A program made the translations under genes and the position numbers. A model generated the notes under the pieces. It worked only from the letters and a program-made list of their open reading frames with translations. It had not been told where the DNA came from and did not search any database. Positions 45,956 through 58,200 of a stretch of 64,000 nucleotides of DNA are shown here, one piece after another (positions within the stretch are counted from its first letter, which is position 1; every line of letters begins with the position of its first letter). Origin of the DNA: Siphonodentalium dalli (taxonomy: Eukaryota; Mollusca; Scaphopoda; Gadilida; Siphonodentaliidae); NCBI GenBank assembly GCA_032622095.1, contig CP136067.1, positions 96,462,707-96,526,706 on the forward strand. Reading direction: 5' to 3'.

Positions 45956-46908
45956 ACCCCATGCCCCCCGATGAAGAGATGGCTTTTTTTTAGAACAAAG
46001 AAGTCAAAATATCTGGCCATGAAAATATTTCAGCTGCAAAAAAAATTCCTTCTCGATAAGCTGTCTCGATGGCAAAAATTCTAAGTAAAAATATAATCAG
46101 CATATTCTAAGTCAAAAAGGGGCAGATCTCCACCAGAAATGGTCAGATTGAACCAAAATTGACCTGCATTTTCTTGTGATTAATGCACATACTAAATTGA
46201 AAGCTATCAGATAATCACAACTTAGTCAGACATTATCCAAATTCAAACTTTATGGGGACTTTCTCATATTTTTCATTTCTCACATAACAAGTTAGAATTG
46301 TCAATTAGTATACAAGCTATCATCCAGCCAAACAAACGTTTCGGATTGACAAATGGACAGCTCGACAAACGGATGTACAACGCTTATTTCTATACTCCGC
46401 AACCCAATTTTTTTTTTCGGGGGATGATTAAACTTCAAACAGTATTGCCAAGTATATTACAGACTAAATACCATATTTTGTTAGGATCATCAAAGAAAGC
46501 TCTCACAACGATAAACATTGAACATTTTATTTTATATAAATATTAAAGAACTATCTGTATAAATTATTACCAAAGGTTGTCATGGAAACAGGTCGATGTA
46601 AAATGTATTTCATTCTGTTAAAGAAATTTGTGTTAAAAGTGAGACTTAGCAACAACAATTTACAATCCAACCCTTTATTTACTGAATGGACTCTCCCACT
46701 CAGTTATAAAAGTATACATTTGAATGGTCTATTATTCATCTGGAGGGATGTTCAGGATATATAAGCAGATAATACAAATGCAGAAGAATTCCTATTAATT
46801 GGATGGAAATGTTCAACAAACAGCCAATATGGCCGTTTATTGAAGTTATTGTCTGAACATTTCCTATGGGATCTGCTTATCAATGAGGATTTATTAACCT
46901 TTTCCGCC
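45956..46908. other. No gene seen; repeat fragments
   Basis: 46080-46400 resembles the GAGTTATGGCC family in layout. 46660-46760 (CAATCCAACCCTTTATTTAC...) resembles the start of the 1-1391 duplication. Confidence 0.45.
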
Positions 46909-47308
46909 TTAACCCTTTACCCAACAGAAGGGCCCTGTGCCAATGCATTCTCTTATATATGCGAGTCGACCATAGGTCGCCTCGCATATATAAGAGAATG
47001 CATTGGCTTAACACATTAAAAATTATAAAATTGTTAAAGAATGTAAGAAAAAATGGTAAAAAGTGTTAAAAAAAGATTTTTTTTAGGCCAATGCATTCTC
47101 TTATATATGCGAGGCGACCTATGGTCGACTCGCATATATAAGAGAATGCATTGGCACAGGGCATAACTGTAACTATCACAATGTGGTCAAGGAGCCGGTT
47201 CCAATGATACCCATATTTGTATGGTTCTATTGAGACAGACCGAAGATATTTTAGGCTGTTGAAGCTTTATTTGGCCGGTTTTGGCCGGTTTGTTGGGTAA
47301 AGGGTTAA
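46909..47308. mobile_element. TTAA-CCCTTTACCCAACA foldback with hairpins H6 and H7
   Basis: TTAA-bounded at 46909 and 47308. H6 is 46939-47007 and H7 is 47087-47155. The right side has CCGGTTTTGGCCGGTTTGTT. It is the inverse orientation of the copy at 21508-21906. Confidence 0.9.
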
Positions 47309-47317
47309 AGAATATGT

Positions 47318-47386
47318 CCCAGTGCATTCTCATATTTATGCAGTCTCCCATAGGGATCCTTGGATATAAAAGAGAATGCACTGGCT
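47318..47386. repeat. Diverged 69-bp hairpin H17
   Basis: CCAGTGCATTCTCATATTTA mirrored by AAAGAGAATGCACTGG. The loop region is altered. It stands directly outside the preceding TTAA element, not inside one. Confidence 0.65.
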
Positions 47387-47610
47387 TAAATGGTCAAGGT
47401 AAATATTGTATAGCACACAATGGAATGGCCTACTATTTACATGGTGATGTTCAAATGAAAGAAGCAGACATGAGGATGATCAGCTGAAGCAAAGGCTGAT
47501 TGAAATTATTAGCTGAGCAGCCAAATTTGCACCCTCTGGGTTAGGGCAGGGTCGCGGCAACAAAACTGATAAAAACAAAACTTGAATGATGTAGAAAGTT
47601 TAGTTACTTT

Positions 47611-47988
47611 TTAACCCTTTACCCAACAGAAGGGCCCTGTGCCAATGCATTCTCTTATATATGCGAGTCGACCATAGGTCGCCTCGCATATATAAGAGAA
47701 TGCATTGGCTTAACACATTAAAAATTATAAAATTGTTAAAGAATGGTAAAAAGTGTTAAAAAAAGAATTTGTTTAGGCCAATGCATTCTCTTATATATGC
47801 GAGGCGACCTATGGTCGACTCGCATATATAAGAGAATGCATTGGCACAGGGTATAACTGTAACTATCACAATGTGGTCAAGGAGCCGGTTCCAATGATAT
47901 CCATATTTGTATGGTTCTATTGAGACAGACCGAAGATATTTTAGGCTGTTGAAGCTTTATTTGGCCGGTTTGTTGGGTAAAGGGTTAG
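47611..47988. mobile_element. TTAA-CCCTTTACCCAACA foldback with hairpins H8 and H9
   Basis: H8 47641-47709, H9 47777-47845. Nearly identical to 46909-47308 apart from short deletions, so these two are recent relatives 700 bp apart. Confidence 0.9.
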
Positions 47989-48639
47989 GTAAACTGTGTC
48001 AATTTAGTGAATTAGCACAACTTCCTGAGTGAGTACTTGGTCATTATCCAGTCTGGACTAATAAATCATTAGTGTTTCTGTCCATTGGCTTATTATTATT
48101 ATAACTGCATGGTCTGGGTTCACCAGAAAATTACTTTGGCTATTCTCATTTTTTTCTTCAGATTTTTTTGGCCATTTTTCTAAAACTTAAAAAAAAAAGA
48201 GAAGTTTGACCAAATTAAGTCAGCAATTTTCGAAAAATCAGGCCATTGGCCACCAAAAGTGCAAACCCTCAGCACCTGAACATTCTAATAAATGAATACT
48301 AGACCTTTACAATGTATACTGCAAGATGATTTCTGAATTTACAAATAAATATAGTGATAGAAGTATTCTCTAATAACAACAACTAATATATAACAGGATT
48401 ACATCAAGGCAAAATAAATGAATATACTGTGTTCTCAGGCACCTCTCTCATCACACAAAAGATGGCCTCATCACAGGTTGCCTAACATTAAATGGGAAGA
48501 TTTGAGTATCTTAATCAACACTTAGTAAAAATATATTAATAACGCCATAGAAATATCAGATGAACACACTGGGTTAACCCAAAGAAACTTGGACTGTGTT
48601 TACGAGAAACCTGGACTGCATCTCCAAGAACCAGAATTA
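47989..48639. other. No gene seen
   Basis: AT-rich sequence with nothing recognised. Confidence 0.45.
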
Positions 48640-48930
48640 AAGGTCTCACCCATCAAAGCTCAGAGTGATCAGATCGGATGAAGATGGATAACTCTAAAAT
48701 CGAGTGGTAATACGGTCAAATTTCATGATACTTAATGATAATGCGGCCATATTTTATTGAACAAAATGTTGATAAATAACAAGTTTTGGGAAATTTGATA
48801 CCATTGTTGACAGTGGTTAGAATTATTTTGTTGCAATAAATCGATTCTGATAACTAAATCCTATTTTGAAGAAATGTTGTTGTTGTATGGTATGGGGACC
48901 ATCTGATCGGATTGAGTACCTTTAAAGGGT
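48640..48930. mobile_element. ATCGGATTGAGTACCTTT element, partial copy
   Basis: Shares TCAAAGCTCAGAGTGATCAG, CAAATTTCATGATACTT, GATAAATAACAAGTTT and the end GATCGGATTGAGTACCTTTA with 50838-51285. The left end is missing. Confidence 0.75.
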
Positions 48931-49710
48931 TAGCCAAATGTACCTGTAACTTGTAATGTGTACTTTTGCCAATGGAAGTTACCTGACTCACATGACCATT
49001 CCGCCTGCACGTACACAGTCAAACAGTTTGGAAGTTTTGTGTCCAACGTGTAGCAGACACAAGTTGTAGCGAAGAGGAATAATCCAATATTCTAATAACA
49101 GAATGAGGAATCAATGCGATGCAGGCTGTATGACATTGGGATTTTGGCTGAGCCGTAAGAGCTCATTTTGTTCAAAGGCCAATCCAATTGATTAAAGAAC
49201 GTTTTCCAACACATTGATTCGATATCTGTAATAAACGTGTAGGTTTGGTGCCGTAATATCGTGTGACTTACTTTTCCTGCCAAGTGCATCTCCATAGAAA
49301 TACCATAGTAACACACGCCACTACAAGTTACATATACGTGAGGCTTAATATAGATCATGTTTCAGTAAAATGAGTGTAAAGTGTGAAAATATTGTTTTAA
49401 AAAAAAATTCCAATTTGTTTAAGTAAATTTGAAAATACTTTACTCCTACCTTCTACTTGTATTTAAATTCATGCAATATTAATTTTTGCTCAGTTTTAAA
49501 TTCGTACACTTATCATTTGCAAACCATGATGCGCCAATTCAAACATTTCTGTGGCATGCAGTTACGATTCTTACTTGAAGGTAGATTTAACGACTGCCAC
49601 GATTATAAACATAAATGTACAGCACATGCAGGAGATAACTGTTAATTATTCAGTTGTGAAGATAGGTAATTCTACCACATTTATTTCAATAAAAGGTCGG
49701 CCGACCACAG
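48931..49710. other. No gene supported
   Basis: Short frames only. ATAAAAGGTCGGCCGACCAC near 49690 leads into the next element and also precedes the second copy at 53568. Confidence 0.4.
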
Positions 49711-50308
49711 TGTCCCCCGACAACGTGGCAAGTCGATGGCCGCTTTGTTAAAGAATTTTTTTTAAATGTCGATGGCCGCTTTGTTAAAGAAATTAAACCA
49801 GAGTTTCAAATCTCTACATTTAAAACTGTAGGAGGAGTTGATTACACCATGAAGGTACCCAATCTCATCCAAAAGGCAAAAATGTTCCAAATTTTCTAAG
49901 TCGAAAACCCTCCAAAAATATGGAAAAAATGATATTTTTTATTAGCTATATAGATGTTGCAAATCATCAACATGTTAGGAACAATATCCCAGAGTTTAAA
50001 ATCTCTACATTTAAAACTGTAGGAGGAGTTGATTACACCTTGAAGGTACCCAATCTCATCCAAAAGGCAAAAATGTTCCAAATTTTCTAAGTCGAAAACC
50101 CCCCCAAAATATGGAAAAAATTATATTTTTGATTAGCTATATAGATGTTGCAAATCACCAACATGTTAGGAACAATATCCCAGAGTTTCAAATCTCTACG
50201 TTTAAAACTGTAGGAGGAGTTGATTACACCATGAAGGTACCCAATCTCGGACGCACGGACGGACGAGGGTCATTTCTATAGTCCTCCGACTGAAACGTCG
50301 GGGGGACA
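49711..50308 (+). mobile_element. TGTCCCCCGAC element with 191-bp tandem units
   Basis: Ends TGTCCCCCGAC and GTCGGGGGGACA. Two full and one partial copies of a 191-bp unit (ACTGTAGGAGGAGTTGATTA; CATGAAGGTACCCAATCTC; GATGTTGCAAATCA), ending in ACGGACGGACGAGGGTCATT. A sister element is at 53587-54484. Confidence 0.8.
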
Positions 50309-50321
50309 ATAATAATTGTTG

Positions 50322-50537
50322 TACAGTAATGCCCTAAATAATCGACTCCTTAACCACAGCAGAATTATGGGTAATTTTTCAGGATTTAGTCGGAAATATG
50401 GCTTGTTGCCATTCATTGGAAAGCTCTCTCCGAGAGCTTTCCGATGAATGGCAACAAGCCATATTCCGACTAAATCCTGAAAAGTTACCCATAATTCTGC
50501 TGTGGTTATGGAGTCGATTAATTAGGGCATTACTGTA
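50322..50537. mobile_element. ACAGTAATGCCC foldback MITE, complete
   Basis: TACAGTAATGCCCTAAAT to GGGCATTACTGTA, arms nearly perfect, immediately after the TGTCCCCCGAC element. Confidence 0.9.
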
Positions 50538-50837
50538 AGTAAGTCAACTGACATTCAGTTGGTCTAAATATTGTTACGACAGAGCGATTGAGTGATCATT
50601 TTAATGTTGTTTAGAATGGCATACTTAGGTCATTATTAAATAAAAATAGCCTTCGCAAAAGGTTGCAAAACAAATTTTAGTGGGAGACTTCATTTGCTGT
50701 AATGTTGCTACGCATGCACTTTGGCCGTGCACTGAGATCCGCGATCAGTTTCCACAAAAACAGGAAAATGCATTTTACACTGTCAAATTCAACTATAATA
50801 GTTGAAATCAGGATGTGCCTGATCTGGTGAATATTGA

Positions 50838-51285
50838 TTAAAGGTACTCAATCCGATCAGATGCTCCTAAATTACTATTTCTTTGGCTTCGGGGGTAAAA
50901 AATGTTTGATTCGAGTCTAGAAACCCAACCATCAAAGCTCAGAGTGATCAGATAATGATTTTTGAAGTTTGTTATTTCTCGAGATGTGTAATAATATGTG
51001 GCCCAGAAAAACGTGCTCAAACGGAAGGTCTCAGACAAAATTGCGGATGAAGTGGTAAAATCAAGTGGTAATATGGTCAAATTTCATGATACTTTAGTGA
51101 TAATATGGCCATATTTTGTTGAACAAAATATTGATAAATAACAAGTTTGGGAAATTTGATACCATAGTTGACAGTGGTTAGCATTATTTTGTTGCAATGA
51201 ATCGATTCTGATAACTAAAGTGTATTTTGAAGAAATGTTGTTGTTGTTGTATCTTTATGGTATGATCGGATTGAGTACCTTTCAT
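50838..51285. mobile_element. ATCGGATTGAGTACCTTT element, fuller copy
   Basis: AAAGGTACTCAATCCGATCA at the left and TGATCGGATTGAGTACCTTT at the right are inverted repeats. The second copy is at 48640-48930. Confidence 0.8.
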
Positions 51286-51360
51286 TTTTCACTCAGTTTT
51301 AAATTGGCACACCGAAGGGCATGCAAATAGTATGTCACAAATTTAAATACAAGTAAGGTA

Positions 51361-51575
51361 TATATAATGCCCTAAATAATCGACTCCTTAACACAGCAGA
51401 ATTATGGGTAATTTTTCAGGATTTTGTCGGAAATATGGCTTGTTGCCATTCATTGGAAAGCTCTCTCCGAGAGCTTTCCGATGAATGGCAACAAGCCATA
51501 TTTCCAACTAAATCCTGAAAAGTTACCCATAATTCTGCTGTGGTTAAGGAGTCGATTATTTAGGGCATTACTGTA
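51361..51575. mobile_element. ACAGTAATGCCC foldback MITE
   Basis: The left terminus is slightly worn (TATATAATGCCC) and the right end is TAGGGCATTACTGTA. Arms about 100 bp each. Confidence 0.88.
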
Positions 51576-51745
51576 TATGAAAATATCAACCTGTAAAACA
51601 ATACAAAAAAAATTGACATTATGTGGAAAAATATAACAAATGATACACTAACCATATGATATGATGTCAAGTGATATGTATAAGCCTCTTTGCGGAGGTC
51701 CGGTGGTTCAGTTAGTAAGGTGTGTAGCACATCAAGCAATTGTAA

Positions 51746-52021
51746 TTAACCCTTCCATGACTGGAGCTGTGCTGGTGCAGCATTAAATAACCTAAGCCAA
51801 TGCATTCTCTTATATATGCGAGGCTGCCTATTGGAGTACTAACTGGGAGCCTCGCATATATAAGAGAATGCACTGGCTTACAAGGTCAAGGTAAATATTG
51901 TTAGGCCAATGTATTCTCTTATATATGCGAGGCTCCCTATGGGAGACTCGCATATATAAGAGAATGCATTGGCACATGGTTTTTGCAAAATTTCAGGAAG
52001 CTCCAGTCAGGGAAAGCTTAA
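51746..52021. mobile_element. TTAA-CCCTTCCATGACTGGAGC foldback with hairpins H10 and H11
   Basis: Ends TTAACCCTTCCATGACTGGA and TCCAGTCAGGGAAAGCTTAA. H10 (51796-51877) has a longer loop. H11 (51905-51973) is 69 bp with the CTCCC/GGGAG inner stem. It has the same hairpin modules as the ACCCAACA family but different outer ends. Confidence 0.85.
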
Positions 52022-52044
52022 ACGAGCTATCTATTATGGATGTA

Positions 52045-52146
52045 ATGTAATAAGCCTGGAAATAGTGTGTCTGACATTTGCATCACCATATTCTCCCTCT
52101 GGGGACCTTATTCTGCAAATGTCCAATACACTCTATCCAGGCTTGG
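52045..52146. mobile_element. Short GAATGAGGTCCCC foldback derivative
   Basis: AAGCCTGGAAATAGTGTGTC to CACTCTATCCAGGCTT with most of the left arm deleted. Confidence 0.75.
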
Positions 52147-52819
52147 ATTATAGTGATGAGTATGCTCTCTATGACAGACTATTTTATATGAAACCACACC
52201 TGGTCAAGTGGTCCTGCTAATGTGCTATGATGTTGGTGGGTCCTGCTAATTTGCTATGATGCAGTTAGGGCAAACTGATGCTGTTAAGAAAAAGTACCAT
52301 TATTTTTTCTAAAGTTCACATTTTTGTGGTGTTTGGACAATCTGACCATATTCAAGAAAAGCCAATAAGTGTATCAAACATTCAAAAACCTATATATTGC
52401 AAAATATGTTAATAATGGTTGTATTAGTTGTTGCAAATTGACTATAATCAAGATGGCTATTTGTGCCGTTTTGCAAACCAGCGCTTCCATTATTATTTTT
52501 TTCAAAAATATAAATATTCTTTAATGTTTCATACAGACACTGGCTTTTTCTCAAATCGCTCGGATTAGCCAAACACTGCAAAAATGAAAAAAAACAAACG
52601 GTACTTTTTCGTAATGGCATCAGTTTGCCATACCAGCATCATAGCAATTCATTAGGATCACCAACATCATATCAGATAATCAGGACCACTTGGCCAGGGC
52701 TGGAGACTGGCAGTACATAGCAGCACCTAATTAAAGAGTTGAGCTGGTTGATCAGACTTGGATGATAGTGATCAGTATGCTCTCTATGACAGACTATTTT
52801 ATATGAGACTGGCAGCACC
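52147..52819. mobile_element. Foldback (GGCAAACTGATGC arms) in a direct repeat
   Basis: GGGCAAACTGATGCTGTTAA near 52267 is mirrored by GCATCAGTTTGCCATACC near 52617. Outer arms GGTCAAGTGGTCCTGC and AGGACCACTTGGCCAGG also pair. GTATGCTCTCTATGACAGAC occurs in direct orientation at 52160 and 52776. Confidence 0.65.
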
Positions 52820-53036
52820 TACAGTAATGTCCCAAGTAATCGACTCCATAACCACAGCAGAATTATGGGTAACTTTTCAGGATTTAGTCGGAAATATGGC
52901 TTGTTGCCATTCATCGGAAAGCTCACATTGAGAGCTTTCCGATGAATGGCAACAAGCCATATTTCCGACTAAATCCTGAAAAGTTACCCATAATTCTGCT
53001 GTGGTTATGGAGTCGATTACTTAGGGCATTACTGTA
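52820..53036. mobile_element. ACAGTAATG foldback MITE, reference copy
   Basis: Nearly perfect palindrome of two ~105-bp arms meeting at GGAAAGCTCACATTGAGAGC, flanked by TA. CAGT/ACTG ends with TA flanks are typical of Tc1/mariner-mobilised MITEs. About ten full or partial copies lie in this window (224, 4698, 5560, 7054, 19280, 20271, 26061, 50322, 51361, 52820). Confidence 0.9.
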
Positions 53037-53586
53037 ATTAAGCTGAATTGGTCACTGTCACATGGTATCATGCAAAAAAGACACCCATGATCTCTCATAC
53101 CACGAAAAAGACACACAGGATCTCCAAATGTGCAAAAAGTCATCCAGTATCTCGAAATCTCATCAAATATGCAATTTTAGATTAGTAGTCTGCTAATTAT
53201 CAATATGATAAGGCCAAAATCCAAAAAGACCTGTGTTTCTGGCACCCCCTGACCATTTTCATTTTATTGATTTTGCAAAATTAGTATGCATACGATTTTA
53301 TTTTCCATATAAACCGATTCATTTCCGTGTAAAACAGACACATCGCGTGTACCGTACTGTTAAACCGGAAGTTATACCACACTTCAATTTGGTCACAGCC
53401 GAATTAAACTTATTTTTTCATGTTTTATTCAACAAAACATTAAATTACACTATATTCTAATATTATGTGCTGTTTTATTATTTTATAGTACAATAAAAAC
53501 AAGGAGAATCAGTCTGGGGGGTAGTCATATTTATGTTGAGAAAAGTTGAAAATAAAATGAAATGAAATAAAAGGTCGCAGACCACA
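53037..53586. other. No gene; inverted flank of a larger foldback
   Basis: TTGGTCACTGTCACATGG... AAAGACACCCATGATCTC near 53049-53096 pairs with 55043-55085 (AGATCCTGGGTGTCTTTGCA...). So 53.05-55.08 kb may be one nested foldback. Confidence 0.5.
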
Positions 53587-54484
53587 TGTCCCCCGACTCG
53601 AGTGGTAAACTTCATGATTGGATTTGTTTCTTGGCAAAATTTCTTGGACAAAACAACCCGATGAACAAACGCATGCAAACGCGAAAAAATTATATTTTTG
53701 TATTGGCTATATAGATGTTGCAAATCACCAACATGTTAGGAACAATATCCCAGAGTTTCAAATCTCTACATTTAAAACTGTAGGAGGAGTTGATTACACC
53801 ATGAAGGTACCCAATCTCATCCAAAAGGCAAAAATGTTCCAAATTTTCTAAGTCGAAAACCCCCCAAAAATATGGAAAAAATGATATTTTTTATTAGCTA
53901 TATAGATGTTGCAAATCACCAACATGTTAGGAACAATATCCCAGAGTTTAAAATCTCTACATTTAAAACTGTAGGAGGAGTTGATTACACCTTGAAGGTA
54001 CCCAATCTCATCCAAAAGGCAAAAATGTTCCAAATTTTCTAAGTCAAAATCCCCCTGAAAATATGGAAAAAATGAATTTTTTTATTAGCTATATAGATGT
54101 TGCAAATCACCAACATGTTAGGAACAATATCCCAGAGTTTCAAATCTCTACATTTAAAACTGTAGGAGGAGTTGATTACACCATGAAGGTACCCAATCTC
54201 ATCCAAAAGGCAAAAATGTTCCAAATTTTCTAAGTCGAAAACCCCCCAAAAATATGGAAAAAATTATATTTTTGATTAGCTATATAGATGTTGCAAATCA
54301 CCAACATGTTAGGAACAATATCCCAGAGTTTCAAATCTCTACGTTTAAAACTGTAGGAGGAGTTGATTACACAATGAAGGTACCCAATCTCGGACGCACG
54401 AACGCACGGACACACGGACGCACGGACGGACACACGGACGGACGAGGGTCATTTCTATAGTCCTCCGACGGAACGTCGGGGGAC
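53587..54484 (+). mobile_element. TGTCCCCCGAC element with four 191-bp tandem units
   Basis: Ends TGTCCCCCGAC and GTCGGGGGACA. Unit landmarks CCATGAAGGTACCCAATCTC or CTTGAAGG near 53799, 53990, 54181 and 54373 give a 191-bp period. It ends in a CGGACGCACGGACG tract and GTCATTTCTATAGTCCTCCG. Each unit keeps an open frame in one direction on both strands. Confidence 0.85.
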
Positions 54485-54682
54485 AAAAATGAAATGCCAG
54501 CCCCTCCCCGCCCCTATTTTTTTCTTGCATGTCACCAGAAACACAGGTGTATATTTTTTTAGCCTAAGCATTCTGTTCATTTTGAGTGTGACTGGCTCCG
54601 CAGTTCCTTATCCTTGCATCGACTTTGAGATGCTGGGTGACTTTTTGCACATTTGGGAGATCATGGGTGTCTTTTTGCACGT

Positions 54683-55042
54683 TTGACCCTTTACCCAACA
54701 AAACGGCCAAACCGGCCAAATAAAGCTTCAACAGCCTAAATTATCTTGGGTCTGTCTCAATAAAACCATACAAATATGGATATCATTGGCACCGGCTCAT
54801 TGACCACATTGTGATGGTTACAGTTATGCCCTGTGCCAATGCATTCTCTTATATAAGCGAGTCGACCATAGGTCGCCTCGCAAATATAAGAGAATGCATT
54901 GGCCTTACATTCTTTAACAATTTTATAATTTTTAATGTGTTAAGCCAATGCATTCTCTTATATATGCGAGGCGACCTATGGTCGACTCGCATATATAAGA
55001 GAATGCATTGGCACAGGGCCCTTCTGTTGGGTAAAGGGTTAA
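54683..55042. mobile_element. TTAA-type foldback with hairpins H12 and H13
   Basis: Left end TTGACCCTTTACCCAACA (one base off TTAA), right end TGTTGGGTAAAGGGTTAA. H12 54835-54903, H13 54944-55012. It lies about 80 bp downstream of the PHF21-like stop codon. An ATTAAA variant poly(A) signal on the - strand falls at 54931-54936. Confidence 0.88.
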
Positions 55043-55123
55043 GAGATCCTGGGTGTCTTTGCATGAAACCATGCGACAATGACCAACTCATCACCTAATT
55101 GAAGAGTTGAGCTGGATGATATG

Positions 55124-55222
55124 TTATTTCTGCAGGACTTTTATGAAGTTGTTGAGGTTCTCGACTGACTGCTGTTTGAGCATGCTTGTATTCTTCAGCA
55201 CTTTCTGTCTTTGTGTCTGCAG
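55124..55222 (-). CDS. PHF21: PHF21-like terminal exon and stop
   Basis: Acceptor TATTCTTCACAG, 99 nt including TAA. LQTQRQKVLKNTSMLKQQSV, ENLNNFIKVLQK, stop. It continues the helix at the position of human [20 protein letters not shown]. The long Ser/Thr/Pro tail of the vertebrate protein is absent. Confidence 0.75.
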   Translation of the reverse strand: MQTQRQKVLKNTSMLKQQSVENLNNFIKVLQK

Positions 55223-58200
55223 CTGTGAAGAATACAGAAATAACTCATTCAAATTTCATGTAAAGATTCCGCATCCGATTTGAGACAAAATTAGTCAAAT
55301 AGCCTCAGCCAAATTTCCACTCACCACCGAGAGGGTGGATATAGTGAAAAAGTTGTGGGAGATGTTTGTAAACTAGGCTATTATCCCTTTCAGTGCCATG
55401 TCCGATTTTTGTATCAACCCATATTTCCTTGATCATTTTTCAAATTTATTGATTATAATAATGTGATAAGAGCTCTTTCCATCAATGTATCACATTATTA
55501 TAATCAATAAATTTGAAAAATGTTCAAGGAAATATGGGTTGATACAAAAATCGGACTTGACACTGAAAGGGTTAACTAAAAATAAAATTGAACAGATGTA
55601 CTACCGGTATCTCAGTAATTTGGTGCCAAACTTTTTTTCGCCACAAATGAAGACAGAAATCTAATTCAAAAGCACTGAATAGATCGACGAAGTTAGGAGA
55701 TGAAATATCGCCGGTTTTGGACATGCGGGTTTCGTACTTCGGATACATTATACGATGACAACCCAAATTTATTTTGTGGGGGGAGCATTGATTGAATGGT
55801 GATGGTTGTACAAAGGCGATTACTAATCGTCAAAAACCTTAATCTCTGCACTGGTTATATCATATTTACGTGCGCTCGCGCAACAGTATGGCGATCAGAC
55901 AGATTCGTAGGTTGGTGTCACCCTACTCCGTTTCACTCCATGACGTCACCAAAAACGACGTAAAACCTCGTGGCGTTCTGACATTTTTACTGTGCCGCGT
56001 TTTTGCTATGTTTATTTTATGTGTTGTTTTCGATTATTTGTTTGTCGACGATATCGCCATTTGTCGGGATTCCCTGTTTCTATATTTAAAACTGGCATGC
56101 TCGTAGTGAGCCTCGATTTAGATTTTTTCTCCCAGGTAAAAATACGTCAGAGTTATGACAAAAATAGATCGACCTACATTTTCTCCATCAGAACTCTACA
56201 TCAAAGAGTCTATAGACTCCTTCGGGACCTACATAGACTCCTTCATTTGGGTATTTTTACTTATAATTGGGAAGTTTTATCATTTTTGGTTCGTGCGAAG
56301 ACCTCTTTTTATCGTGCGGGGAAAGAGAGATATTCAAAACGTGATTTCGTAATTCGACGCAATAGGCTGAATAGCCTAACCTTCAGCCGAGTTCCAGGTC
56401 AAATACGACGAATGACATAACACAAAACAAAACGCATTTGTTGACACAAACACCGTTTGAAGAGTTTATTATTACATAAAATGATCGTTATTGATTAATT
56501 ATTGATATCAATATTTACACAAATAGTATTAATTATTTCTTATAATTGCTCCTTTGGTCAACTTTGACTATCGGAAAATGAAAATGAAAATATGCCGCTG
56601 AAAAAAATGTAATCGATATTAAAGTCTCATCCTTTCGGCAACATGGAATTGGTTTTAATTACTTAAATGATTAATATAGTAATTTGCATTTATCTGTGAT
56701 GAAATGAGAAATGTTAATTTTTCTAACATTAAATTAAATTAAATAAATTAAGTAAAATACAGTGAAATTATTTTTTAAATTATTGTTTATTACATTTTTG
56801 CGCACGTTGGCATCTCTCTGAGTGCATTCTAGTTTGTTGATTAGGCGGTCTGTAATATGAAATAGGTAAATGCATTGTCCTATAATTCGATGTACCAGTG
56901 ATGGCATGTAATGTGTCGTAAACTGCCTCCTGTCTTATCACAACAACAGGGCTTAACACCATAAAGGTTATTAATACAACAATAGGTATTCAACATTTAT
57001 CACCTCATGATAATAAGCAACAGAACTGTTGTCTTATTTCGGTGAAAATAGCGATGACAACTAACACACCTCATTACTTGTTCAGTTGGCGAACATGACG
57101 TCAGCGATGACATAGAGTCAGAGAGTTATATACTTTAAAAATATAATTTAATCATTAATTGTGAGCCAAGAAAATGAGGATTTAATTTGGCCAAAGTTTT
57201 TTTAGTTAATTTGGCCAATTTTTTTTATTTGGCTACTAAAAAATTCATTTGGCAACTTTTTTGGCCAGAAGATTTTTCGTTCCAGCGCAAACACTGGTGA
57301 CAAAACAGATTGAAAAAGTCAAACAATGTACTCTCAGGTGCCAAGTAAACATGCGGGCACGTTTATTAATTTGGACTGAAAAATAGACAACATCACGTTT
57401 ATTTGGCAATGAGATACATAGGGAAAATGCCATCACTATTATTAATATTAGCAAAATTTACAGCCCAGCACTCATATCTGGCCATCACGTTTATTTGGCA
57501 CCTGAGAGTAGCATGATAACATGTGCATACAACACCAATAGGTTTATTCTTACAAATGCAGGTCGATAAAACCCATTTTCAGATATCATGGTACAATTTA
57601 ATTTAAATTTTGACCGATGACCCAACTATTATGGTTTATATTTTGTATAATATTGTAGAAAACGTTCCAGGATGCTGAAGCTCGGCTTGAATCGAATTTA
57701 GTGCACTTGGTTAATAAATTTTGTATATAATTGCGACTCATTAGAGATCCTCAATATATTATACCATATCTTGCCAGGCCTGCAACTTTGAGGCGAACGA
57801 TTGTTCAGTTTGCCTGGAGGTTACCTAAAATGACAATGCCGCGATTGAAAAACAGGTCGTGCTAATGTTTTATAAATGCAGGTCTCACGATAACTAATTT
57901 TCACCTAAGTTTTATAAATGCAGGTCTCGCGATAACTAATTCTCACCTTAATGTTTGCTCAATCAAAATAATACATTCAAATTTATTATGGTAGTTCAAT
58001 GAGTTGCCCATCTGTAGTTAATGATACCAGTTGTACTGATTATAACTCTCCTGCTAACCTATGGTATGGGTTATCTCAGCACAAACCAGGCAAAGGAAAA
58101 ATAGGTTACACATAATTTTGAAATTTGCAAGCCTGCTTGCTATCAGAACTCTCGTGAATCGACCAATAAGCCCAGGATATTAATTACTGTTGCCTAAATA

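Noticed and set aside
55992-56420. 142-codon frame on +
   Set aside because: Hydrophobic AT-rich composition, no motif, lies in a PHF21-like intron.
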